Shown: positions 1 to 7,874 of the stretch, one piece after another
Position numbering within the stretch: position 1 is the stretch's first letter
How the letters are laid out: every line of letters begins with the position of its first letter
From: Opitutus sp. GAS368
GTDB lineage: Bacteria > Verrucomicrobiota > Verrucomicrobiia > Opitutales > Opitutaceae
Direction of reading: 5' to 3'
DNA: 12,127 nt
Assembly: GCA_945861235.1 (NCBI GenBank)
Contig: CAMATV010000058.1
Coordinates: forward strand, 1 to 12,127
Notes under the pieces: model-generated
Databases searched by the model: none
Told to the model about the DNA's origin: nothing
Seen by the model: only the letters and a program-made list of their open reading frames with translations
Translations under genes and position numbers: made by a program

Positions 1-1726
1 CCACGATGTAGCCCAACTTCTTGTTCGTGGCCTTTGATTGGCGCATCGCCCGACCAGCCGCTTGCGCGATATCGATCTTTGATTTTCTAGGATCAACAAA
101 CGCCACCATGTCCACCGAGGGCACATCAACGCCTTCCGTTAAGCAGCGAGCGTTGGTAATTAAACCTCTCCCCGCCGACTTAAAGTCTTCAAGCGTCACT
201 TTGCGACTGGCGGCGCTTTGACCGCCGTTCACATGGAAAACATCAAAGCCTTTAACGTGCTCGGAGAAACCCTGCGCACCATCGCTCGCAAATTCCTCCG
301 CTAGCTTAACGCGGGAGTGGAACGTGATGATCTTCGACGCGGAGGTCTTCTTAATGGCTCGTTTGAGTGCGATCTGATTCGCCACCCACTTCGCTTGAAT
401 TTGATTTCTGCGAACAAGCGTGCTGCCGGTCCGCAATACCTCGTCATCGAGATCTTTGTTCAGCGAAACAGAGATAATGACTTTGTACGGCACAATGATT
501 TCAGCCGCCACCGCCGCCGAGAACGAGAGCCTGTAAGACACTTTCCCGTACACGTTCTCATCACTCATTGAGACGGTGATAAAGTCGCCGTCTTTGTCTC
601 GCTTGCGCAGATCGTAGTGACGCGGAGTAGCGGTCAAAAACAGCCGCTTCTTAATCAAAATACTTTTATCACTCAGACCAAAAGCGAAGAGACCTTCTTT
701 CGGACCCGTCGTTTTGTGCGCCTCATCGAAGACGGCAAAATCAACGGGCGCGCCTTTCAAGCCCGCCGCCACTACCTCTGCCGATTGGTACGTGGAGAAA
801 ATGACGTTAACGCCTGAACGATTCTCAGCCAAAAACGCTGCAACCTGTTTTGCCTCGGTGGTAACCGTGAATTCTAAGTCCGATTGATTAAGCGCGTAGT
901 CGTCGTTTTTGGCCGATTGATCGACGCTCCCATCCGAGCACACGCAGAGATAGCGAAAACGATTTCCCCACTTCGATTGCTTGCACCAATCGGGCAGCGT
1001 TTGCGACAAGAGGGCGAGTGATGGCACGAGCACCAAAACCGTTTTCGGCTCTAGCGCCTCAGCCGCCCACAAAGCAACGAGCGTTTTTCCAGTGCCGCAC
1101 GCCATCACCGCCGTAGTTCTGCTCGCTTGCTCAAGCTCTGCGGCAATGTTTTCGACGGCCTCTTTTTGATGCGGCAACGGCGACCAGCGTTTGAACTCGG
1201 GTTTTCTATCGGTGAGCCAAGCGTGGATGCGGCTGAAGTCCGCTGCCTCTAAACCGTGAAACTGTGCTGCGCGAACACTGCGCAGACCTTTTCGCTTCGT
1301 GATGTCGCCAGCAAGTTCGCGGGCGTTGGTGAAAATCACTCGGTCTTTGAGCGATTCTTCCGTCACTCCCAAGAACGAGCTAACCTCCGTGTACGATAAA
1401 ACATTTTTGTCGGTTCGATACTTTGCTTGGTAGGGAATTAGATTCCCATCAGTGTCCTCGAAAACACCGTCGATGCCCTTGGTGTCAGCAGGTAGGTTTA
1501 AACGCGTTCTGATGCGCGATGGCACATCGCCCACCAGCCAAACGTCTTTGGCCTTTAAAACAGGATTAAGGAGCAGATACGCCTCGACCAAAATCTCGAA
1601 GGCATCACCAACCTCCTTGGTGTTGGCGAGCTGTTCAGTTCGCGCCTCAAATTCCTTAAATGACTTTAAGCTCTGGAAGAATTTTCTTCGGACAAAAGAT
1701 GGGGCTTCTTTGTGTTTCGACGGCAC
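1..1726 (-). CDS. Nuclease-helicase fusion (PD-(D/E)XK + SF2 DEAH helicase), C-terminus off the left edge
   Basis: The minus-strand frame is open from an in-frame TAG at 1736-1738 to the left edge, giving 575 codons. The N-terminal part (about residues 20-150) has the layout of an Mrr-like restriction nuclease domain: GDAFE (E44), then GID (D86) and YQAK (Q100, K102). A complete SF2 helicase core follows: ACGTGKT (K214), VFDEAH (334-337), LTATPR (TAT at 365-367), the segment SARCL-like 'NARCLTEGVDVPSVD', and motif VI QAAGRAMR (555-562). This matches the 'DEAD/DEAH box helicase family' restriction-type proteins, in which a nuclease domain precedes the ATPase; a phage or foreign-DNA defence role is inferred. 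There is no ATG at the N-terminus. The GTG at 1724-1726 is the only usual start between the stop and the nuclease domain, and it lacks a clear ribosome binding site, so the 5' end may instead be truncated. G+C is about half, lower than in the operon upstream. Any C-terminal methyltransferase or target-recognition part would lie outside. Confidence 0.88.
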   Translation of the reverse strand, partial: MPSKHKEAPSFVRRKFFQSLKSFKEFEARTEQLANTKEVGDAFEILVEAYLLLNPVLKAKDVWLVGDVPSRIRTRLNLPADTKGIDGVFEDTDGNLIPYQAKYRTDKNVLSYTEVSSFLGVTEESLKDRVIFTNARELAGDITKRKGLRSVRAAQFHGLEAADFSRIHAWLTDRKPEFKRWSPLPHQKEAVENIAAELEQASRTTAVMACGTGKTLVALWAAEALEPKTVLVLVPSLALLSQTLPDWCKQSKWGNRFRYLCVCSDGSVDQSAKNDDYALNQSDLEFTVTTEAKQVAAFLAENRSGVNVIFSTYQSAEVVAAGLKGAPVDFAVFDEAHKTTGPKEGLFAFGLSDKSILIKKRLFLTATPRHYDLRKRDKDGDFITVSMSDENVYGKVSYRLSFSAAVAAEIIVPYKVIISVSLNKDLDDEVLRTGSTLVRRNQIQAKWVANQIALKRAIKKTSASKIITFHSRVKLAEEFASDGAQGFSEHVKGFDVFHVNGGQSAASRKVTLEDFKSAGRGLITNARCLTEGVDVPSVDMVAFVDPRKSKIDIAQAAGRAMRQSKATNKKLGYIV

Positions 1727-1906
1727 GATAGGTAACTACGCTGGGAAGGCGTGTGGCTGACAAATTTAAAGCGGCGCTGGATCTCCAGACGCTTGACCAC
1801 ACTGCGGGGTCAGGTTTTGGCCCAGCACGTAGAGTGGAATGAATCCTTGGTTGGCGGGGCAACAAAGGCGAGCGCAACCAAGAAGATCCGTTTCATGATG
1901 TAGGAT
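1727..1906. other. Candidate junction between carbohydrate operon and defence gene
   Basis: This stretch separates the receptor stop from the helicase start. It holds a 28-codon signal-peptide ORF that ends abruptly (1810-1896), then about 80 bases with no recognisable gene. A 5-bp inverted repeat TGACC/GGTCA sits at 1794-1798 and 1808-1812 with a 9-base spacer. No convincing hairpin followed by a T-run was found, so no terminator is called for the operon, and no clear -35/-10 pair was seen for the helicase. Base composition falls from G+C-rich to mixed across the stretch. No transposase, inverted terminal repeats or target-site duplication can be seen from this side alone. Confidence 0.4.
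1810..1896 (-). pseudogene. Truncated start of a secreted-protein gene
   Basis: ATG at 1894-1896 lies 11 bases after the end of the receptor stop codon, the spacing expected for the next gene of the operon. It encodes MKRIFLVALAFVA, a typical positive n-region plus hydrophobic core of a Sec signal peptide, then PPTKDSFHSTCWAKT and a TGA at 1810-1812. A 28-residue product with half a signal peptide is unlikely to be functional in itself. The likely reading is the 5' stump of a secreted or outer-membrane gene whose body was lost when the downstream sequence arrived. A small real peptide or a chance ORF cannot be excluded. Reading on in frame past the stop gives about 45 more codons with no recognisable domain. 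Confidence 0.45.
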
Positions 1907-4900
1907 TCAGAATGAAAACGTGTTCGTCAGGATGAACTGCCGTGGGTCCTGATAACGGTACTGGACCGGCGCAAGGGTGATGGGGTCGGTGTTATTGACC
2001 ACGAGCTCCCGCTGGTTCGTGAGGTTGTTCACGTTGAGCTGGATACTCCAGCGCACCTTCTTTTTCAGAAGTGAAAACGTGTAACCGATCTGGGCGTCGT
2101 AGACGTTTTGGTCGGCGGCGTTGACCGATGAGGTCTGATCGATTACTCGTCCATTATACGTATCCGTGTATTGGGCACCTGCCGGGTAATGATACTCGGA
2201 CCGCGATCCCGCTACGCGCCCCTGGCGAATCCGCACGCCCATGCCCACCGACAGGCCCTTGATCATCCCTTCCTGGAAGTCGTAACGCGTGCGCAGATTG
2301 ATGCTTTGCCGCGGCTCGCCGACGAAGCGCCGGCCTTCCAGTGCGGGCGCGATGCCGAAGAGCGTTTGTTCCATGTCGGCGACTGCCTCATTTACACTGT
2401 CGGTGTTCGCGGTGATGTCACCCGTCGCAGCGATCACGGCCGGAGTGTTCCAATCCTGGAAGCTCGGAGCGAACTGCGGCCGCGGCAGGGTCGCGTTCTG
2501 GCTGATCGACAGGTTGCGGTATTTCAGCCAGTACGGTTTCCAGTAATCGAGATAGGCGCGGTATTCGCGCCCGATATTGGACTGCGCCGACTTGCTCCGG
2601 GAGTAGTTCGCGGACACGGACCAACCCGGCAGCGGCTTGCCCACGATTTCAATCTCCTGGCCGCTGCTTTCCGAATCCCGGATCAATTGCGTCGCCTGAG
2701 TGATGACCTCCGACTGCTTGCGGGCGTTGTCGGTCTCCTCGGCGTTCAGGGCGGTGGAGTTGGCGAGCGCCAGCCAGATGTTGCTTGCGGCCGCCCGGTT
2801 CGTGTTGTTCGCGCCTTCGTTCTGCGAGGCCGTGTGGAAACGCGTGGCGGTGATGAAGACCCGGTTCTTGAACAGGCTGAGTTTCACGCCGTAGTCCTTG
2901 GTGTTGCCGGACGGTTGGGGCATTTGATCCGCGCCGGAGGTCTGGCGCGGGTCGCTCGGGGTGCGGAAGAAGGCGTTGGGGATACCGCGATTGTTCGACT
3001 GGTTGTAGAAGCCGGAAAACCACGACGTCACGTGCAGCACGCCGCCCGCCGTGCGCGTGAGGCCGTTGAAAATCGAGGGAACGGCGGTGCCGGGATCGAC
3101 TGGCGTCCAGACGCCGGTGTTACGTGCGATGGCTTCGGCGGCCGGATCGCGAACGGCCGCGGCAACTCGGCTCGTCAGGCGATCGGCGCGATATCCATAG
3201 GTCGCAACCAGCCGGTCTTTCAGGAGATACGCCTGGGCGACTCCCATATAGGCACCGATCTCGCGATTCGTGTAATTGATGTTCACGCCGCTGAGCGGGA
3301 TTTCCTGCATGTAGATGTTGCTGACGACCCCAGTGCGCGGATCCTGATACTTGGTCGGGCCCGAGAGATCGTAGGGCCCCGGGATACGAAAGTTGGGGTC
3401 GTTCAGGTCGTTGATCGAATTGAAATAGAAACGATGGATGACTTTGTTGACGTTATTTTCCGGCGTGAGATTGAACGCTCCGCCGCTCGTGACACTAGGA
3501 CCCTTCATCCAGAATTGCTGGAGGACGAGGGAGCGTGATTCCGTTTTTGCCGTTTCGCCGAGTCCCGCGAGTCGGAACGTGCCGATGCGAGGCACGCTTT
3601 TTTCATAGGAAAGCGTGATGCGCCCCTGCTCCACCTGCGAGCTGCTGGGGCCGCTGGTTGGTTGGACGTCGGCGTGGTAAAGGTTGGCCGCGGGCTTCAG
3701 CGTGCCATTGGGCAAATAGAGATTGGTGTCGGCGGAGACGCCGTTGAAGTTCCACGCGATCTGGTGGACGAAGCTCCGGCTGGTCTGGCGGTTGAAGGCC
3801 AGTTCGAGATTGAGATCACGGGCGAGCTCGCGCTGGAAAAACGCAGAGGCATTTTCGACGCGCGAGGCCAGTCTCACCCAATTCGCCTCGATGACCGCCT
3901 CGGGATTTCGCCGGCCCATGACAAAATCTGGCGCCGGGACTGATGTGGGATTCGGATAGTCTGCCTTCGTGAACTGGCGGAAATTTTGCGCGTAGGGAAA
4001 CCGATCGCTCACCACAATGTAGTCCGCTCCAAGTTCGACCACGCCGATGACGTTCGTCGCACCCGTATCGCGGATCGGCGTGCCTGGGGTGCCGGTCACC
4101 CCAGTGCCCGGTGTCCCGGGGACATAGTTGGCGGCGAAGTTGTTGAAGAGCGGCTGGCCGCTGACGTTCCACGTCGAGGTGAGGTCCATGCCCCAATACG
4201 GGCGCGGTGTGAAACGCCTGACTTCGCCGTGCTCGAACTCCACTTTCAGCGTCGTTTTCCGGTCAATTTGCCACTTGCCGGCAAGGAAGATGCGATCCTG
4301 GTCGTTGTAGCCGGCGGCGCGCCACGATTCCTCGCGGCCGCGGAGCGCGACGGCGCGGAAGCCGAGCTTGTTTTTGATCAAAGCGAGATTGGCGTCGGCG
4401 GTCCAGCGCTGGCCATCCCAGGAATCGACCCGGTTGGAAATGCTGTAGGTGTTCTTGTCGGTCTGTGCCTGTTTGCTGGAGACATTCACGATGCCCGCCG
4501 GCGAACCGAGGCCGTAGAGGATCGAGTTGGGTCCGCGCGAGACCTGGATTTGATCGACCATGTAGAGGTCGACCTCTCCCGGAGCGCCGAAGAAATTGAG
4601 ACTCCGCCCGCCGCCGGGTAGGCCGCGGATCCGAATCGAGCGCGGCCCTCCGCCAAGGGAGGTATAGGAGCCGCCGACCGCGGCCGCGCTCCCGTCCTCG
4701 GTGTCGACGCGTGTGCCGAGGCCGTATTCCATCGCGCCGTTGACGTCCGTCACGGCGATGTCGCGCAGAAACTCTGCGGTCATCGGACTGATCGCCGCGG
4801 CGATGTCCTTCAGATTGGTGCGGAGGCGCGTGCCGGCGAGCGTGTCCTGGCCGAAATATCCGGTGTCGACGGATGAGCTGACCTCGAACGGCGAAAGCAC

Positions 4901-5128
4901 GACCGGTGGGGCGGTCTTGGGTGCGGCGGATGTCGGCGCGGGCGTGATCTGACCGTGAGCGATGGCGATGAGAGACAGCGCGGAAACGAGGGCCGCGAAA
5001 CCGCGCCGGTGGGGTGTGCCTGAGGGAATTCGAGGTTGGGCGATCATAGGAGTTTTGGGGATGCTATTGAAGTGGTGGGGCGAAGATCGAGGAAGTGATC
5101 CGCCAGGCGGCGTGACTTGATTGCTCAT
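1907..5128 (-). CDS. TonB-dependent outer-membrane receptor
   Basis: A 1073-residue receptor predicted to import a ligand, probably an oligosaccharide, across the outer membrane with TonB-ExbBD energy. After the signal peptide (hydrophobic core GFAALVSALSLIAIAHG) comes a Pro/Ala linker and the segment VVLSPFEVSS, probably the TonB-box region. The plug domain covers about residues 85-220 and includes GTRLRTNLKDIAAAISPMT, RSIRIRGL and QIQVSRGPNSILYGLGSPAG. The rest is a long beta-barrel ending in FSF, the C-terminal aromatic of outer-membrane proteins. There is no STN or carboxypeptidase-like N-terminal domain and no SusD partner next to it. The first ATG (5126-5128) overlaps the upstream stop as ATGA and suits coupling, but leaves 27 residues before a second ATG at 5045-5047, which gives a normal signal peptide (MIAQPRIPSGTPHRR...). 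Neither has a clear ribosome binding site. A short GTPGT-type repeat (about residues 336-350) probably lies in an extracellular loop. Confidence 0.93.
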   Translation of the reverse strand: MSNQVTPPGGSLPRSSPHHFNSIPKTPMIAQPRIPSGTPHRRGFAALVSALSLIAIAHGQITPAPTSAAPKTAPPVVLSPFEVSSSVDTGYFGQDTLAGTRLRTNLKDIAAAISPMTAEFLRDIAVTDVNGAMEYGLGTRVDTEDGSAAAVGGSYTSLGGGPRSIRIRGLPGGGRSLNFFGAPGEVDLYMVDQIQVSRGPNSILYGLGSPAGIVNVSSKQAQTDKNTYSISNRVDSWDGQRWTADANLALIKNKLGFRAVALRGREESWRAAGYNDQDRIFLAGKWQIDRKTTLKVEFEHGEVRRFTPRPYWGMDLTSTWNVSGQPLFNNFAANYVPGTPGTGVTGTPGTPIRDTGATNVIGVVELGADYIVVSDRFPYAQNFRQFTKADYPNPTSVPAPDFVMGRRNPEAVIEANWVRLASRVENASAFFQRELARDLNLELAFNRQTSRSFVHQIAWNFNGVSADTNLYLPNGTLKPAANLYHADVQPTSGPSSSQVEQGRITLSYEKSVPRIGTFRLAGLGETAKTESRSLVLQQFWMKGPSVTSGGAFNLTPENNVNKVIHRFYFNSINDLNDPNFRIPGPYDLSGPTKYQDPRTGVVSNIYMQEIPLSGVNINYTNREIGAYMGVAQAYLLKDRLVATYGYRADRLTSRVAAAVRDPAAEAIARNTGVWTPVDPGTAVPSIFNGLTRTAGGVLHVTSWFSGFYNQSNNRGIPNAFFRTPSDPRQTSGADQMPQPSGNTKDYGVKLSLFKNRVFITATRFHTASQNEGANNTNRAAASNIWLALANSTALNAEETDNARKQSEVITQATQLIRDSESSGQEIEIVGKPLPGWSVSANYSRSKSAQSNIGREYRAYLDYWKPYWLKYRNLSISQNATLPRPQFAPSFQDWNTPAVIAATGDITANTDSVNEAVADMEQTLFGIAPALEGRRFVGEPRQSINLRTRYDFQEGMIKGLSVGMGVRIRQGRVAGSRSEYHYPAGAQYTDTYNGRVIDQTSSVNAADQNVYDAQIGYTFSLLKKKVRWSIQLNVNNLTNQRELVVNNTDPITLAPVQYRYQDPRQFILTNTFSF

Positions 5129-6114
5129 CGCTTGGTTCGCGCCTGGCAGCGGAGGTTTCGTACGGCCATGGCGGCGTCGTTCAGCCCGGTGATCTCCCAG
5201 CCGAGGACCGCACTGCCCACGCGATAGTCAGATAAATTCTTGGAGTCTCCAAGATATCCGCGCCTCCAGGCTTCGTTGAGGCCCACGATGACATGGGGCA
5301 GCAGATCACCGTGCACGTCCACCCACTCGCCCGCGGCGACGACCCGCTCGGTGAACGGCTTGACGCCGATGTCATAGATCAGTTTTCCCGTCGCGGGTTT
5401 TTTCGGGGAGCCCGCGTCCAACTGGGCCTTCAGACTGGTGACGGGGTACCGGTCGTCATAGAGCATGACACCGAACCAGAAATAATCGCCATGGCCGGGA
5501 GACGCGCGATTCAGGTTCTGGATAGTGAGGAAGAAGACAAATTGCGCGGCGTGAAGCCTTGGGTCGTGACCCGAGGTGGCGTTGCGGCGGTCAAAGAGGA
5601 GCCGGACCCGGATCCCGAAATCAAGTCGGCTCAAGTCCGCGAGGCTGGGTGCATCCGGCCCGAGGTGACCGCCGGACGGGCTGATGCGCTGCGTGAGATA
5701 CAAGTGGGGCCACGGATCCCCTTTGCCTCGGAACGTGTCGCCGAACTCACGGCGGGCGTTGACCCCCAAAATGAAATCCGCGTCTTCTCCCTCAGGGTGG
5801 ATGCTCAACCACTGCCGCTCATCCTTGAAGGTGAAGCCCCCGGGGCGAATCGTCTGCCCGGCCTGGTCGGCGACATTGCTTTGGCTGTGATGCTGGGCCA
5901 CCTGCCAGACCGGCCGCTCCGCTCTGGCGCTCCATCGGATCTCGAAGGGGCGCTTCTCCCGATCGCGCCCCTTCAGCCCGAACTTGAAATCCGTGTCGGT
6001 CAGCAGATCGATCGGAGCGGAGGGCAGTGCCGCTCCCGCGCCCACGGAGCCGAGCGCCCCGAGCGCGCCGAGCAACACGAAAGGGATGAACCGTTGCCGC
6101 CGGGTCAGATTCAT
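5125..6114 (-). CDS. Secreted protein of unknown function in the glycan operon
   Basis: A 329-residue protein I do not recognise. The N-terminus MNLTRRQRF followed by a hydrophobic stretch rich in Leu, Gly and Ala to about residue 28 is a Sec signal peptide (cleavage near GAGA/ALPS). The RR pair lacks the rest of a Tat motif, and there is no lipobox. The mature part has many short hydrophobic stretches broken by Gly, Asp and Asn and few long helices, which suggests an all-beta fold. Notable segments are DPWPHLYLTQRI, FVFFLTIQNLNR, DYFWFGVMLYDD, GEWVDVHGDLLPHV and VLGWEITGLNDAAM near the end. The aromatic-rich middle and charged central block would suit carbohydrate binding or a jelly-roll lyase or hydrolase, but this is inference only. 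Both ends overlap neighbours by 4 bases (ATGA at 6111-6114 and 5125-5128), so it is made together with the sulfatase before it and the receptor after it. Confidence 0.85.
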   Translation of the reverse strand: MNLTRRQRFIPFVLLGALGALGSVGAGAALPSAPIDLLTDTDFKFGLKGRDREKRPFEIRWSARAERPVWQVAQHHSQSNVADQAGQTIRPGGFTFKDERQWLSIHPEGEDADFILGVNARREFGDTFRGKGDPWPHLYLTQRISPSGGHLGPDAPSLADLSRLDFGIRVRLLFDRRNATSGHDPRLHAAQFVFFLTIQNLNRASPGHGDYFWFGVMLYDDRYPVTSLKAQLDAGSPKKPATGKLIYDIGVKPFTERVVAAGEWVDVHGDLLPHVIVGLNEAWRRGYLGDSKNLSDYRVGSAVLGWEITGLNDAAMAVRNLRCQARTKR

Positions 6115-7874
6115 TTGGCCACGGGAATGCGATGCAGTCGGACGGTCTGAATTTCGACGCCGGTGGTGGCGGTGACCTTGAATTCGTGCGGCCCGGCCGG
6201 AATCGCGATGCGGCCGATGCCGAGCGGTCGGAAAACCTTGTCGGGCACCTCCCAGCGCGTGACGAGGTCGGGGCGCGGGATTTCCGGAGGTTCATGGGCC
6301 GCATTGATGGCGCCTCGGACCGTGTTGCCGCCCACCTCCACCCGGACGAAACCACCGGTGCTCTTCGCCGTATATAGGACTTGGGCTTCGTAGGTGGCAG
6401 CCTGTGGCACCTCAAGATTCCAAACAATGGCGGCGTTCGGCGAGTCGAAGCCGGTGGCCCAGTCATAATCCCAGCCTTTGCCGAAGAAGCGTGCGCCGCC
6501 TCGCAGCTCGGCACTCGGCACCAGCAATTCAGTGCCGGCGGTGAGCGTGATCGGGAAGCGTTTGACTTTGCCCCCGGTCGGGGCGGTCGCCTCGCGAAAC
6601 CATCGCTCGTAGGTGCCGGCCAGCTTGGCGGCGAGGGCCGGTTCTTGGGTCAGGAGGTTGTTCGCTTCGCCGGGGTCGTTTCGGAGATCGAAAAGGTATT
6701 CCTGTTTACCGTCGTGGACCCAGCGGTGCGTCGGCGTGCGCGCGGTGCCCGGGTAAAGCGGCATAGGTGCCCCATCCTTGCCCCCCCGGCCGGTGAGATC
6801 GAAGAGCATCCGTTCCGGCCAGGCTTTGGCCGTGCCTCGCAGCAGTGGCCCCAGGCTCATGCCGTCGAGGGGCCGGCCCGTCGGCGAGGGCACGCCGGCG
6901 AAGTCGAGCAACGTGGGCAACACATCCACATGCTGGGCGATCTGGCTGATGACCTTGCCTGCCTCCAGCTTGCCCGGCCAGCGGATGAAGCACGGCACCC
7001 GCATGCCACCCTCGAAGACACTGCCCTTGCCCCCGCGCATTCCGCCGTTGAAACGCCGGGAGTTCGGACCGTTGTCGGTCGCGAAAATCACGATCGTGTT
7101 CGCCGCGAGGCCGAGTTCGTCGAGTTTCGCCAGCAGCCGGCCCGTGTTGTGATCGAGATTCTCGACCATCGCATACACCGCGGCTTCCATCGGCGCGAAA
7201 CCGCGTTGGCTGTATTTGGCAAACAGATCCGCTGGCGCCTGCATCGGGGAATGACACGCGTTGAACGGCACGTAACAGAAGAACGGATGCGTCCGCTCGC
7301 GTTCGATGAACGCGAGTGCGGCGTCGGCGATCACGTCGGTGATGAAACCCTTGCGTGGCGCGACCACGCCGTTGTGTTCCAACTCCGGATCGAAATAGTT
7401 CGAAAAGAATCCGCCGCTGAAGCCGAAGAACTCGTCGAAGCCCTGGCCGCGCGCCGTGGAGGGATGGTTGGAGCCGTTGTGCCATTTGCCAAAACAGCCC
7501 GTGACGTATCCGGCCGGTTTCAACGCTTCGGCGATAGTTACCTCGTCGCCGGACATGACTTCGAGGGCGTTCGTGGTGTTGATCACTCGCAAGCGAAGAT
7601 GATGCCGTCCCGAGAGCAACGACGACCGCGTGGGCGAGCAGACGGGGCTGACGTAGAAGTGATCGAGTTCCACGCTCTGGCTTTTCAGTTGGTCGAGCAC
7701 CGGCGTATCCAGGCGATCGTTTCCGTGGCAACGCAGGTCACCCCAGCCCATGTCGTCGGCCAGGATGAGGAGAATGTTGGGGCGCGGCTCAGCGGCGATG
7801 GCCGGGGCCGGACACGCGAATGTCGAAAGCAACAGGGCGGTGAGAAGCGGAAGTTTGGGCAGTGCGGATCTCAT
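6111..7874 (-). CDS. Secreted formylglycine sulfatase with C-terminal beta-sandwich domain
   Basis: A 587-residue type I sulfatase hydrolysing sulfate esters, probably on a polysaccharide. The start at 7872-7874 was chosen over a frame-open extension to 8117 because it overlaps the esterase stop as ATGA and is followed by a signal peptide (LPLLTALLLSTFACPAPAIA, cleavage near AIAA/EP). The core shows metal ligands NILLILADD (D40, D41), the formylglycine motif CSPTRSSLLSG (C79), FGKWH (K130, H132) and ATDNGPN (D267, N268). The sulfatase fold ends near residue 440. The last 130-150 residues read as a separate beta-sandwich (ATYEAQVLY, GGFVRVEVGG, AIPAGPHEFKV), similar in style to CBM6/35-type galactose-binding modules. 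Activity needs formylglycine formation by a maturing enzyme encoded elsewhere. The sulfated sugar and position cannot be told from the sequence; the family assignment is firm. Confidence 0.94.
   Translation of the reverse strand: MRSALPKLPLLTALLLSTFACPAPAIAAEPRPNILLILADDMGWGDLRCHGNDRLDTPVLDQLKSQSVELDHFYVSPVCSPTRSSLLSGRHHLRLRVINTTNALEVMSGDEVTIAEALKPAGYVTGCFGKWHNGSNHPSTARGQGFDEFFGFSGGFFSNYFDPELEHNGVVAPRKGFITDVIADAALAFIERERTHPFFCYVPFNACHSPMQAPADLFAKYSQRGFAPMEAAVYAMVENLDHNTGRLLAKLDELGLAANTIVIFATDNGPNSRRFNGGMRGGKGSVFEGGMRVPCFIRWPGKLEAGKVISQIAQHVDVLPTLLDFAGVPSPTGRPLDGMSLGPLLRGTAKAWPERMLFDLTGRGGKDGAPMPLYPGTARTPTHRWVHDGKQEYLFDLRNDPGEANNLLTQEPALAAKLAGTYERWFREATAPTGGKVKRFPITLTAGTELLVPSAELRGGARFFGKGWDYDWATGFDSPNAAIVWNLEVPQAATYEAQVLYTAKSTGGFVRVEVGGNTVRGAINAAHEPPEIPRPDLVTRWEVPDKVFRPLGIGRIAIPAGPHEFKVTATTGVEIQTVRLHRIPVAK

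Noticed and set aside
1794..1812. TGACC/GGTCA inverted repeat as a terminator or operator
   Set aside because: The 5-bp arms with a 9-base spacer are too short, and there is no T-run. It could easily be chance.
1656..1877. 73-codon minus-strand ORF across the junction
   Set aside because: It uses a TTG start, runs out of frame into the helicase start region, and has no recognisable sequence.
2171..3538. 455-codon plus-strand ORF
   Set aside because: It lies antisense to the TonB receptor, has Arg/Gly/Ala-rich low-information sequence and no motifs. It is a by-product of G+C-rich third positions.
5080..5100. Minus-strand segment GGATCACTTCCT resembling the 3' end of 16S rRNA
   Set aside because: It lies inside the receptor's first codons, is short and imperfect, and has no rRNA sequence around it.
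6098..6114. Tat signal on the unknown secreted protein (TRRQRF)
   Set aside because: Only the RR pair is present; the following residues do not fit the Tat consensus, so an ordinary Sec signal is preferred.
5293..6150. 285-codon plus-strand ORF opposite the unknown secreted protein
   Set aside because: The minus-strand frame has a signal peptide and coupled overlaps on both sides, while the plus-strand frame has neither, so it is taken as a shadow.
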